Part shown: positions 36,541-48,500 of the stretch, in pieces
Layout of the letters: each line of letters opens with the position of its first letter
Position numbering within the stretch: the stretch's first letter is position 1
NCBI RefSeq assembly: GCF_003286085.1
Contig: NW_020825326.1
Span: 2,170,001 to 2,234,000 of the forward strand
DNA from: Drosophila persimilis
Lineage: Eukaryota; Arthropoda; Insecta; Diptera; Drosophilidae
Length of the DNA: 64,000 nt
Direction of reading: 5' to 3'
Made by a program: the position numbers and the translations under genes
Notes under the pieces: model-generated
What the model saw: only the letters and a program-made list of their open reading frames with translations
The model's database searches: none
Told to the model about the DNA's origin: nothing

Positions 36541-36564
36541 AGCTGAGCTTTAATAACAACAAAA

Positions 36565-36831
36565 ATGCACCCAGCGTTCGACTTGGTCTTGGGCATTAGG
36601 GCTGCATCGCTGTTGCTATCGATGGTCGATGGCCAGGCCAGTGCTGACGATAGCGATGACTCCACTTATAAGCCAGAGATAGCGTGGAACATATCGGGGA
36701 CTAAGCATCCCTGCATTAGCTACGCTGGCGCTATGATATTTTATTATATGTTTATAATGAGAGTCTTGAAATCTGTTACGAATAAAGTAATTTTCATGGC
36801 GGCTCTCTTAATACATATATGTAGAGTGTAA
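36565..36831 (+). CDS. Possible small membrane/secreted protein (88 aa), unrecognised
   Basis: ORF with a good Drosophila start context (AACAAAAATGC). The N-terminus has a hydrophobic stretch (GIRAASLLLSMVDGQAS) that could be a signal peptide, then an acidic patch (DDSDDS) and a later hydrophobic segment (AGAMIFYYMFIM). No family was recognised and no introns are needed. It sits in the gap between RhoGAPp190 and IntS2, both transcribed the other way. It could be chance or a decayed gene. Confidence 0.25.
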   Translation: MHPAFDLVLGIRAASLLLSMVDGQASADDSDDSTYKPEIAWNISGTKHPCISYAGAMIFYYMFIMRVLKSVTNKVIFMAALLIHICRV

Positions 36832-37260
36832 CCCAACGGAACCCAACCACTCATGTACATATCGACAGTTTCCTCTATACTTTTCGCTGCAGAATGTCAT
36901 AGTTTCAGATAAGAAACTATTTTCGTATGATTATTATGCAGATACGTACATATGTACATACATAGATGTGTATCGCTGCATTTAAATCCCGATCGTCGCC
37001 TTTGAACTCCGATCTCTCCTAAGGATGTTGGTCCCGAACAGAATTATTGCAGCGTTGCTGAACTTAAATTTCATGGAAATGTTTATTTTGCTATTTTGGT
37101 CATTTTATGAATTTTATTACACATTATAACAAATTTGGAGATTGGTAAAAGGGTGCAGGGGCAGGGGAAGGTACAACGGGAATTATGTACATCTATGGAT
37201 ATGGATTCTATATTATTCTAGCATATTCTCTGTATTCTATATTCTGTTTTCTGTATTGGG
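36832..37260 (-). other. IntS2 3' UTR region
   Basis: Downstream of the IntS2 stop codon. Minus-strand AATAAA signals (TTTATT on the plus strand) lie at about 37082-37087 and 37113-37118, a likely transcript end. Confidence 0.45.
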
Positions 37261-40200
37261 CTAATACAACTCGGACTTCTGCATCACTGCGGAGACCAGG
37301 GCTTTGAAAGCGTCCTCTATCAGTACGATATGCATCTGGGCATCCCGGTACGACCAGAGCTTTGCACTCTCCGTGAGAGGCATTTCCATCGTGGTCACGC
37401 CCAGCGACGACTGCGAGTGGAGGCTGCGGCCGGTGTTCATCAGAATGTTGACACAGTCGTCGGCCAGTATGGGGAACGTCTCGACGAACCGCACCATGGC
37501 CGGCAGCACGTGGCGCAGGAACTTGCACTTGGAGGAGACGGTGAGCAGCGACAGAGTCGTCTGTATCACATTCAGGCAGAACTTGGACACGCCCAGACTC
37601 TTGGGTATCGAGTAATTGAGGACCAGGTGGGAGGTCAGCTCAATGGTGAATATCTGCTTGTCCATCTCGTTGACGTTGAGGAACTCGTGCACAAAGTCGA
37701 TGCAAATATGCATCGATGGCACGCTAGCCACCATCATCGGGATCACCGACTTGGGGTACGTCTGGAAGTGCACCAGCTTTGCCAGCGACGGTTCTGATAT
37801 GAACGCCTGGTGCACATATGTCCCAATGATGCCCTGGATCTCGCGCAGCTCCAGATGGGACAGGCGATCCTTGGAATTGTTTGACATGTACTCCAAAACT
37901 TCAAGCAGTATGTGTACCGCAGCACTCTCCTGCGAGGCAATCAGCGTCGTCTTCAGCTCTTCTCGGTCGGCGTCTGTCTGTACCAGCCCGTTCTTGTCCA
38001 GCACCTGCTTCTGCTGCATGTACACGTTCAGATATGTTTTGGAGGCGGCCAGGCTGCCCTTAAGAATGCGCAGCATGATCATCAGCAGATATGGCGAGCA
38101 GAACACATGCCTGGGACAGCTGTGTAAAGAGATGCTATAATCAAGATACTCCTCTAAAAGCTATATGTTTAGTGGCAATTACCTTAGCACTTCCATTGGC
38201 TCCAGCAGGCTTTCATTGGCAAAGGTCCGGCGATTGATCGAGTCCGCGCTATTGGTGATGGCTCGCAGCGACATGACCCACAGCGTAGTGGGCAGAACCG
38301 CATTCAGGCGTAGCCAGAGATCGTGGAACAGGTCCTTGATGTAGCGTGGCACCGACTTCTGAAATACCACCGGCATGTGCTTCACCAGCTGCTGGCCGTA
38401 CTGGGCCAGTGACTCGGCGGGCAGCTGCAAGAGCTGCTTGAATATGCGTATGGCCAGCCGAGGCTTCGTCTGGATGTGTTCGAGGGCGCGGCTCAGCTGC
38501 TCGGGCGTCAGTTCGGGACAGGGACAGTCAAGGGCTTCGATGCCTAGGGTCGTCAGATTGTGCTCCTCCAGCCAGTCGTCCACCATACTCAGGTGCGGAT
38601 AGTTGGAGATGATCAGCCGCAGAAGCGGATGGAACAGAAACTGATATTCGCTGTGATACTTGTGGGCCTTCTGCAGCAAATACTTGAGTGGAAGGCCTCC
38701 CATGAAGTTGTTCGCGTACTCCTTCTGCTTCCGGCCGCCGATGGCACTGAGATTCATCAGGCGCGTGTCCTCGTACAGCAGCAGGTAATAGATCATAAGC
38801 AGCTGGGCGGTGAGGGGGCAACTGACCTCGACCTTGGCCAGCTCCTCGCTTTCTGTCATCTGCGGCAGGTCCTCGCCGAACAATGTGAGCTGGGAGGTGC
38901 GGAACACGTGCAGTATCTCCACCTCGGTGAAGGGCATGTGGATGTGATCAATGTTGACCTTGCCGGTGGGATTCGGAATGATCAGTGTGTTGACAAAGAC
39001 CTCCACCAGGGCGGGCATCACGGGATGGATGGGCCGCACCGCGCTGCAGATCTGCTTGAAGATCCACGACTTGATTGTCACCTTGTGCTTGAGGAAAGTG
39101 CGCGACTTGAGCAGCTGGTGGATGCAGTGTACGGGCAGGTAGCCGGGTATGGTCCCACTCAGATTGGGCGTCACCGGCACCCGCACCGCCTTGAGAGCCA
39201 CCACCTGTTCGGTAAATAGCTCCTGGGTGAAAAGCTGCTTGATCCGGCTGGTGCTGTTCGGCCGGATGGGTATGCGCATGCCCAGTGTGGAGCAGACCAT
39301 TTCGCTGATGGCTGTTATCTGATTGCTGTGAAAGTGGATGGCCAGCAGGAGGAGCATCTCCCCCAGCGAGGTGCTTGTTCCAGAGCGCTTGCAGAAGAAG
39401 GCGTCCTCACGCGTCAGCCACTGCAGCCACTCAATCGCCTTCATCTCCAGCGGAATAGTCGATACAAGCGAGGGGCAGGCTATCAGCATGCACAGCCCCA
39501 GTGTCACGAACCTCAGACCCGATGGCGTCGGCTGGGGGCGGCTCGTGACCAGCTGCGACAGCGCATTTATCTCGTCGTCATTGAACTTCAGTCCGCCGAT
39601 GCCCCGCAGGGCGCAGTAAAGCCGCATCAGCACCACGCCCTGCAGATTGAAGTCCTTAAGCTCTGCCGCATTTGTGGTCGTCTTTACAACCTTCTGGAGC
39701 AGCTCCACACGAACCAGATTGAGGGCATCACCCTTGCGCTTCTGACTGGAGCGTGTGTAGATCGCGAACCAGCAGCGCAGGTTCTGATCGTTTCCCAGCA
39801 GCAAGCCCGTGAGGAAGGGGATCTACTCAGAAAAATCCATTAGCGTTGATTAGCTTGATTACTTTGGTTGCGGGACCACTCACCAGATCGTCGGAATGCT
39901 TAAGCGCCAGCTTAAGCATGAAGGAGGGCCCCTTCATCATTTCCACGCACAGCGTTCGATTGGCCAGTGCTTGGGTGGGGTTCATTTCGCTGAGGGACAT
40001 CAGCAGGGAGAGCCTGTGCTTGCCGTCACTGCCATCCTCGTCGTAGTTGGCAATCACGTGAGAGACAACATCGCGATAGCAGTCGGGAAAATTGGCCACC
40101 AACGCAGTGATAATGCGATACCCGTTGGGCACGCTAATCAGGGCATCCGTCAGCTCGAGAATGTTGAGCAGGGAGGGGAGCTCGGCCAGGGCAATGCAGA

Positions 40201-40783
40201 GGATGTCCACCACCTCCTCGAGGTAGATTCCGTCGTCGAGCATCTCCGAGTGGGCGGCGGGTTTCTGATCGGAGACCTGCTGCTGCAGATTGAATATCTC
40301 GGAGAGCACGACGCGGACTTTACGCGCCACATCGGCCCGTTCAAAGCCCAGGGCGATGCCCGACTGCAGACCATACTCCTGCTGCTGGCCCTCAAAGTAG
40401 GGGGTCTTCTGGCGAGTCTGCAGCTCTTTTTTCAGTTCATTCTCTAGTTCGTGATAGTTGACCTGCAGATAGGAGACTATGCTGTTCACAACCTCGATGC
40501 CAATGAGAACGGCCAGGATCTGTTTGCGAGACTCCATCGACGATGTGGTGTTGTCCAGCGGCGAGAGCAAACTCATGCGCACCAGCGATGGCAGCACTGG
40601 ACGGATTTCGGCCTCTGGGTAGCTGGCCAGCGAGGTGATATCCAGGTTCTGCATCGATGTAAACACACGCTCGGACACATCGTATACCTGAACCGGCGTC
40701 TTCTTCACTTTGGCCCAGTGTCCTAACTTGTTGATATCGATCTCGATACGCGTGATCTTGGTTAGTGGTGCCGGGGCCAGCAT
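37261..40783 (-). CDS. IntS2: Integrator complex subunit 2
   Basis: Core subunit of the nuclear Integrator complex, which cleaves snRNA 3' ends and terminates paused RNA polymerase II. Three exons, 40783-39884, 39822-38183 and 38119-37261, with introns of 61 and 63 nt, give 1132 residues. The whole product is the helical INTS2 fold without catalytic motifs. Family-typical segments are visible: ASYPEAEIRPVLPSLVRMSL near the N-terminus, IGIEVVNSIVSYL, NPTQALANRTLCVE, GLLLGNDQNLRCWF across the first junction, and CPRHVFCSPYLLMIMLRILK at the second. Cumulative codon phases match exactly. The start ATG precedes a conserved N-terminal region, but a few codons could be fly-specific. It is the only gene of its pathway here. 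Confidence 0.93.
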
Positions 40784-41002
40784 TTCGGATAACCGGCCGT
40801 CGCTCTTGGGGATTCAAAAAAACAAATCTTTGTAAGCTATCCGTTCGTCCAGGGAATCCTTGTGCTTGTGTTCCGTAAATCCTCATCCACACAAAACGGA
40901 ACGTGAGCACCAGAGTGACCATTTACGATATATTATATACTAGGGCTAGAGCGGTCCGTAATCAAGTTGTTTTTTAATCGATTTTTTTTTTTAATGGTAT
41001 AT

Positions 41003-41014
41003 TTCGGTATATTT
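41003..41014 (+). promoter_or_regulatory. Core-promoter Motif 6 upstream of IntS2
   Basis: TTCGGTATATTT matches the Drosophila Motif 6 consensus (KTYRGTATWTTT) 220 bases before the IntS2 ATG, though on the opposite strand. A related ATGGTATATTTC lies eight bases before it. Could mark the IntS2 promoter or a divergent start. Confidence 0.4.
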
Positions 41015-41235
41015 CTGAGGGTTACGCTGGGGCTGTCTTCTGCTCTCTTGCTCATACATGCAACGAAAAAAAAGTGACGGAAGAGCGTAATTTTGAATGG
41101 TCTATAGAAAGAGGTATGGACAACAGGCAAATACCCCATGAAAAATTGCAAGGTTCGTTCGAATCTCATCTCGGCCCAATATACCTTGAAGACAAAGTCG
41201 GTATATCGGCTAATCGGGTAAGGCCTGTTTTCCAT

Positions 41236-44200
41236 ACCCGCTTATTTCTCCCATTATGTAGAAAATGTGTAGCTACCGCGTAGATGCCATGTCAAATATC
41301 AATAGCAACACAGTTGTATTGCGCACTTTGGTATTTTTTAGTGCCAATTGCTCAGTGTTTTGAATACATACATTTTCCATTCTGCTCGAAAGTAAAGTTC
41401 ATCCGCCAGACCGAAATTAAAAATTTTAACGTGTAAAATCTATGATATTTCTTGTGTTTTATGAATCAATTAGGGCAAACGGAACTGAAAAATTATCGAG
41501 TAGGTAAGTGAGAGTTGCGAAACGCAGTGAAAATGCCGAAATAACGATGAAAACTGTCGGTAAAACAGACCAACGCCCTAGTGCTGTGCTTCCTACCTCA
41601 GCTCTATCTCTTCTACCTTTTCAGAAGAGAGTGGCAGAAAGTAGAAGCAGCAGAGTATAAAAAAAAGTATCTCAGATATTGAAATGTGGGCCAGATCAGA
41701 GTGGACTAAACTAACCAATTACTAATGCGGACATAAATGTGCTCTACCATACAAGCTCTGTGCATATAATATATAGTGGTTAGACCGTGCGCATACATAC
41801 ATAATAAAAACATCATCGATTAAAATTGCCTGCTCTACCGCCACCGCGCCGCTGGTGCTGTAGCTGCCTCTGCTGCCGTTGATGACATCATTCGGCATTT
41901 GGTTTTTGGGTAGAGCGAGCGCGTACAAGTCCCACAGTGGTGTGGTGTGGTTCGCTTGTCTCATTACTGCCCTCCTAATCGAATTGGACGTGAGTGTGTG
42001 TCGAGTGGCGGACGGATTCGTTTTATTTTTATGTTTTTTCCCCCCATCCTCGAGTGTCTCAATGGACAAATGTATAAGAAGTTTGTTCAAAAACGGTAAA
42101 TTAATGCAGTGACTGAAACTGGAACTCGAATCAAAACAAAACTAAGAAACAGTGAGAAAGTGATCGGCGATCGCCGAAAGAGCATAAAGAACACCCGGGA
42201 GCATACACAAACTAAAATAATAAGCAGAACCAGAAACATAAGAAGAAGAGCCTTAAGTAACATTTGCGTCAGTTGGTGATAAAATAAAATATCAGGCAAT
42301 CGCCTAATCGGAGATACACTCACTCAGTCATACATGTGTACATATGTATGTATGTGTGTATATATGAATACACACACATGTGTATGTTTATGATTCGTAC
42401 AGAAATACAACTCTAGGAACACTCTTTCCTTCCTCATAGATACGCTTGCACTTTGAAATACAGTTACGTGCACACAATCACGCACTCACACACATGCACA
42501 GCCATACGCCTCATGTAAAAATAAGAACTCCTTCGTCTCCGTCGCCGTCGCCGCTGCCTTTCCCTTTCCCCTGCAAGAGGTCACGAGTTGAAGTTGCTTT
42601 TTGTAAGAAAGAGAGAAAACCACTGGCAATAATGGGTGAAAACAGTGTGGCGGTGGCTGCACTTGCTCTTTGCTAAGATAGTTCGTGTGAGTGTGTGCGA
42701 GTGTGATGTTCTGGCCCACCTTGTTTATGACAAATCAGCGGCTATCACTCTCTTGTACAGTTGTAAACACACGAACATACACAGAAGGCTGTGGCACGTA
42801 CATGGGAATTCATGGCCCCCAGGTGCCCATGCCGTATAAAGAGGGGAGCCCAGCAACTGGAAAACCAAATAATGTAACTTGTTCAAAAAATGCAAAGGAA
42901 CAACAAATATTGTGATACTGTGATCCCCAACCCCACCCCAATAAACTGGTTTCTCCATAGAAGCAACTGAAACCGAAACAAAAACAGAAAAAACACACAA
43001 CTTTGACTTTGGTGGTGGTTTGCATTGGGCCTGAATTGAGCTGAACTCTTGGCCTGCTTAATTGAACTCGGGAGTTGCACAACCACTCCACAACTCCTCC
43101 ACGCCCCGCACGCACTCTCTCCCTATGACGGCTCTCGAGAGGCAGACAGCTCTCTCTCTCTCTCTCTCTCGCGCCAGCCTTCACAAAAATGATGAGTGAG
43201 TGAGTGATGAACTCATAATAAGATCACTTATAAATTGTGCGCCAGGCAATCATAATTAAACATCGCAAGATGGATAGATAGACGGAGACAGCAATATTGA
43301 TAGAGAGAGAGAGAGAGAAAGAGAAAGAGAAAGAGAGTGACAAAATAAGAGAGAGTGCATTTTGAGTTGAGGAAACCAACCCTGGCTGAGCTACTACTCC
43401 CACCCCCACCCGCTGGCATTGGTGCACCACCTTCAGATATACAACAAATACAATATGAATACTCTCCCGTTTCGACTCTCTCTATCTTTCTCTTCCATTG
43501 TGCGTGAGAGGGCTTGCTCGCTCTTTCTTTCGTTAGCTCATTCGCTGTTGTTTTTGCGTTGCGGCAAGATTTAAGCTTCGTTTTATTAAAAATATTACGT
43601 AATAGATAGAAGCCACTTTTGCGTGTGTGAGTATGGAAATGAAACATGCATGCATATGTACGTGGCTCTCGGTGCTTGTGTTAGTGTGCTGATTTTCTAT
43701 TGTTTGTTTTAACAAGTTTTTCTCTTTCTGTTGCTGTTTTTGTTGTTGTTGTTGTTGGTGTCGCAAAATTAGTACAAATTAAATCAGCAGTAACTACGGT
43801 GGCGACTGTGGCAGAGCTTTGACTGAAGCTCTCATAATTGTGGAGAGGCCAGAGTAGGGCAGAGCGAGAAAACCAAAAGCCGGAGTAGAGCCTAAGCCAG
43901 ACCAGAGCAGAGACCCACTGCCAAAGCAGTTCCAAAGCAGTTTCAAAGCAGTGCCAGAGCAGATATACAGTTGTGTATGTATTGTGTTGCTGGAGGAATG
44001 ACCCCCATCTAGCACCTGTACTGTGCTGTGCTGTAAATGTAAATGCGAATAAAGGTCAAAGGACATTATCATAGGCACCAACCCACATACGCGAACAAAC
44101 AAATAAGCACACACATATGTATGTACATAGTAACCGGTTGTATATACATACATATCTATTTACCGTAATTTTGCATCATTCTCGCTTGACCTAGGTCCGC

Positions 44201-45579
44201 GTCGAAATCGAAATCAAAATCGAAATGAAAACTGCAGTCCGCTCAAACTGAAATGTGAAAGCAAGAGAAAGTGCCAAGTAAAAATGTACTGTAGTAGACC
44301 GAGAGGCAGTTAAACATATGAACATACTATGTATTTTCATTGCATCCAAAGTTCGAGCCTAACATTCGAGCATAACCCATTTCGTTTAGTTAGCAGGTCT
44401 CTGGCACAAGTGCGAAAATACTGCCGCTGCTGTGGTGGAGGATAGTGCGAATGAATGATGGCCGACAGCGTGAACGGTTAATCACTTGGAGAGTTGAAGC
44501 CCAGCTTTTTTGTGGCATGGGGATTTTGGGGAGCGAATGCTTCTTTCGTGCAACTGATTTCTCGTGTAGAGATGGGTCAGTGTGTAGCGGCTCTCGGTTT
44601 TCAGTGTGAATGGGTCATCATTTATGTTTTCTCCACATATTGCGAAATGGCTCTGAAATGCACATTTTGAGCCATATACATATGCATGTACTCCGGGTAT
44701 TCAGTATGAATAGGTCACAATGTCTGCAGTCCTGTGCTGTGTAGAGATATGTATGTACATAGCCGTAGTGTAACATAAGAGGTAGCCCCCCGCTCATTCG
44801 TGTTTTGTAGAGATGAAATCGGGAATGTGTGAACGCTTTTTGGTGGGAATGGTATCTATTCTACAGTAGAGCGTTGTGTACAGATAGAAACAGCGGACAG
44901 TGTGAACGCTTTTGGGAGGGGGAAAGCAGTGCACAATCATGGATGTACTATATTCTGTACTCAATCTGGGTTTTGTTTTCGATAGCTCTTTTTGTGAATT
45001 GAATTTCCTGCAATTTCATCAAATGTTGCTCCAGGAGGGGATACGGCTGGTGTGGGGATGGGCATGGGGATGGGGATGGGCATGGGCATGGGTTGTGCCG
45101 CCCGTTGAACAAAAAGAGAGAGAGCCTCACACTCGCACTCTGCTTGTCTTTTGGGGAGGGGGGTGCCAGCGTGTGATGTAATCGCGTTAACTATGAGTAT
45201 TTCTGAGTGTGTCCGAGTGATAGAGAGAGTGAGAGAGATAGAGGTACAGTTGCGATCGGACTTGTTGGTTGACCCAGACGACCCTGCGCATGACGTCACC
45301 TCAATGAATCATCCATACACAAATTGTCCAACCGATTTTTCCACAGTTTTCCCAATGCTTACCTTACCTTACCTTACCTTTCCTTTTGTTTCGTTTCCTT
45401 TGCAGTGATTCTCCTCTAAAGGCAACAAATTCGGTTCTGGACTAGGATAAAAAACGAGCGACTTGACGCCGACAAAAGAAGGAGGAAGGAGCAGAGCAGA
45501 GCAGAACACAACTTTAACGAAACAGTGAGAGAAACAGAACCAAAAGTGTGGAAACTGTAGAAGTTTCAAATAAGCAAAT
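41236..45579 (+). other. beta-Spec upstream region and 5' UTR intron
   Basis: No coding region. A strong acceptor (CCTTTGCAG) at 45397-45405 starts the exon that holds the beta-Spec ATG, so the promoter and first noncoding exon lie upstream. A consensus donor AG|GTAAGT at about 41502 is one candidate for its end. The stretch contains microsatellites: (TC)n near 43150-43170, (GA)n near 43303-43335, GGGCATG/GGGATG repeats near 45055-45092 and (ACCTT)n at about 45357-45380 that forms the acceptor's pyrimidine tract. A 12-base palindrome CGGCGATCGCCG is at 42165-42176. Confidence 0.45.
45291..45298. promoter_or_regulatory. Palindromic CRE (TGACGTCA) in beta-Spec 5' intron
   Basis: Perfect eight-base cAMP-response element, the binding site for CREB/ATF bZIP proteins, 108 bases before the exon with the start codon. 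A function is inferred from the motif alone. Confidence 0.3.
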
Positions 45580-48500
45580 ATGACGACGGACATCTCAATT
45601 GTTCGATGGGACCCCAGTCAGGGGCCTGGCAACGAATATATCGACGAATACGAATACGATGGCGGCAACAGCAGCTCCCGACTGTTCGAACGGAGCCGCA
45701 TCAAGGCCCTTGCTGAGGAGCGGGAGAGCGTACAGAAGAAGACCTTCACCAAGTGGGTCAATTCGCATCTGTGCCGTGTGAACTGCCGCATCGCCGACCT
45801 CTATGTGGACATGCGGGATGGCAAGCATCTGATTAAGCTGCTCGAGGTCCTGTCCGGCGAGCGTCTGCCCAAGCCCACCAAGGGCAAGATGAGGATCCAT
45901 TGTCTGGAGAATGTGGACAAGGCCCTACAGTTTCTGAGGGAACAGCGTGTGCACCTCGAGAACATTGGCTCCCACGACATTGTCGACGGGAATGCATCCC
46001 TCAATCTGGGCCTCATCTGGACTATTATCTTGCGCTTCCAAGTGAGTCCTTCTAGCCTTTCTTCTACAAATGTAGTACTAATATTAAGATCAGTAACGCC
46101 CATGCATTTCAATGGTTGTGTGCAGCGCCACCACCGTCCTTCCTCCACCACGATAACAAAATAATTATATTCTCTTCTATATTCAAATTCACATTTAAGG
46201 GACATACAAAATAACACTTATTTTCATGTTGGCGACGAGCTTCGCCAAAAAGTGTCCTAGTATTCTAGAAATGTCAGAATGAGACAGCCCAGACAACGTG
46301 AGATTACGTGTCCACGCCTGCATTCAAATCTGAGTCGTCCGCTGCCGCTCTTCAACAAAATTTGAAGAGAGCCTGGAGCCACTTTTAAAAGCCACGCCGC
46401 TAAAGTCATGTATCATTGAAATGTGTGGGCGTTACTCATCTTCCTATTGTATTTATATTGTTTTTGCTTCTACCTTCTACCTTCCTTCAACCCGTTCGGA
46501 CGTTCTGCTGTCACTGACACACTTTTCCCGCACTGCATCGAATATGTAACTGTTACCGTCCCTCCCTTCCGCACAAAACAGATTCAAGATATCACCATTG
46601 AGGAGGTGGACAACAAGGAGACCAAATCGGCCAAGGACGCCCTGCTGCTGTGGTGCCAGATGAAGACCGCCGGATACCAGAACGTGAATGTAAGGAACTT
46701 CACAACGTCGTGGCGCGACGGTCTCGCGTTCAATGCCATCATCCACAAACACCGTCCAGATCTGGTGCAGTTCGAGAAGCTGTCAAAGACGAATGCCATA
46801 CACAACCTGAACAACGCGTTCGATGTGGCCGAAGACAAGCTGGGCCTGGCCAAGCTGCTCGACGCCGAGGACGTGTTCGTGGAGCATCCCGACGAGAAAT
46901 CGATCATCACCTACGTGGTCACGTACTACCACTATTTCAGCAAGCTGAAGCAGGAGACGGTGCAGGGCAAGCGCATCGGCAAGGTGGTGGGCATCGCCAT
47001 GGAGAATGACAAGATGATCAACGACTATGAGCACTTTACCAGCGACCTGCTCAAGTGGATCGAGACGACCATCACGTCGCTGGGCGAGCGCGAGTTCGAG
47101 AACTCCCTTGTGGGAGTGCAGGGCCAGTTGGCGCAGTTCTCCAACTACCGCACCATCGAGAAGCCGCCCAAGTTCGTGGAGAAGGGCAACCTGGAAGTGC
47201 TGCTCTTCACTTTGCAGTCGAAGATGCGCGCCAACAACCAGAAGCCCTACACCCCGAAGGAGGGCAAGATGATATCGGACATCAACAAGGCCTGGGAGCG
47301 GCTCGAGAAGGCCGAACATGAGCGGGAGCTGGCCCTGCGCGAGGAGCTGATCCGGCAGGAGAAGCTCGAGCAGCTGGCCGCCCGCTTCGACCGCAAGGCC
47401 TCCATGAGGGAGACGTGGCTGTCGGAGAACCAGCGCCTGGTCAGCCAGGACAACTTTGGATTCGATCTGGCAGCCGTCGAGGCGGCGGCCAAGAAGCACG
47501 AGGCCATCGAAACGGACATCTTTGCGTACGAGGAGCGCGTCCAGGCCGTGGTGGCCGTCTGCGATGAGCTCGAGTCGGAGCGTTATCATGACGTGAAGCG
47601 CATTCTGCTGCGCAAGGACAACGTTATGCGGCTCTGGACGTATTTGCTGGAGCTGTTGCGCGCACGCCGCATGCGCCTGGAGATCTCGTTGCAGCTGCAG
47701 CAGAACTTCCAGGAGATGCTCTACATCCTGGACAACATGGAGGAGATCAAGCAGCTTCTGATGACCGACGACTATGGCAAGCATCTGATGGGCGTTGAGG
47801 ATCTGCTGCAGAAGCATTCGTTGGTCGAGGCTGACATCAATATACTGGGGGAGCGGGTCAAGGTTGTCGTTCAGAACTCGCAGAAGTTCCTCAGCGACGA
47901 CCCGGAGTCGTACAAGCCCTGCGACCCCGAGATCATCGTCAGCCGCGTTCAGCAGCTGGAGGATGCCTACGCGGAGCTGGTGCGCCTGGCCGTCGAGCGC
48001 CGCAGCCGGCTGGAGGAGAGCCGCAAGCTCTGGCAGTTCTACTGGGACACCGCCGACGAAGAGAACTGGATCAAGGAGAAGGAGCAGATCGTCTCCACCG
48101 ACGAGATCGGGCACGATCTGACCACCGTCAATCTGTTGCTGAGCAAGCACAAGGCCCTCGAGTCGGAGATCACCTCGCACGACCCCCAGCTGCAGAACGT
48201 GGCCAAGGTCGGTGCGGAGCTGATCACCGAGGGCCACTTTGGGGCCGATCGCATCAAGGACCGCCTCAAGGAGATACTCTCCAAGTGGGATCACCTGCTC
48301 GACCTCACCAAGTACCGCCGCCAGCGACTGGAGAATGCCGTCGAGTACTTCCAGCTGTTCGCCGATGCGGACGATGTCGACAACTGGATGCTGGACACGC
48401 TGAGGATCGTGTCCAGCGAGGATGTGGGCCGCGACGAGGCCAACGTGCAGTCGCTGCTGAAGAAGCACAAGGACGTCGCCGACGAGCTGAAGAACTACGC

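Noticed and set aside
38560-39219. 219-codon plus-strand ORF opposite IntS2
   Set aside because: Antisense shadow of a conserved IntS2 exon; no recognisable domain.
40933-41235. 100-codon minus-strand ORF just upstream of IntS2
   Set aside because: No splice link to IntS2 was found, its end is A/T-rich low complexity, and no family was recognised.
45357-45380. (ACCTT)n as a regulatory array
   Set aside because: Most simply explained as the pyrimidine tract of the 3' splice site at 45405.
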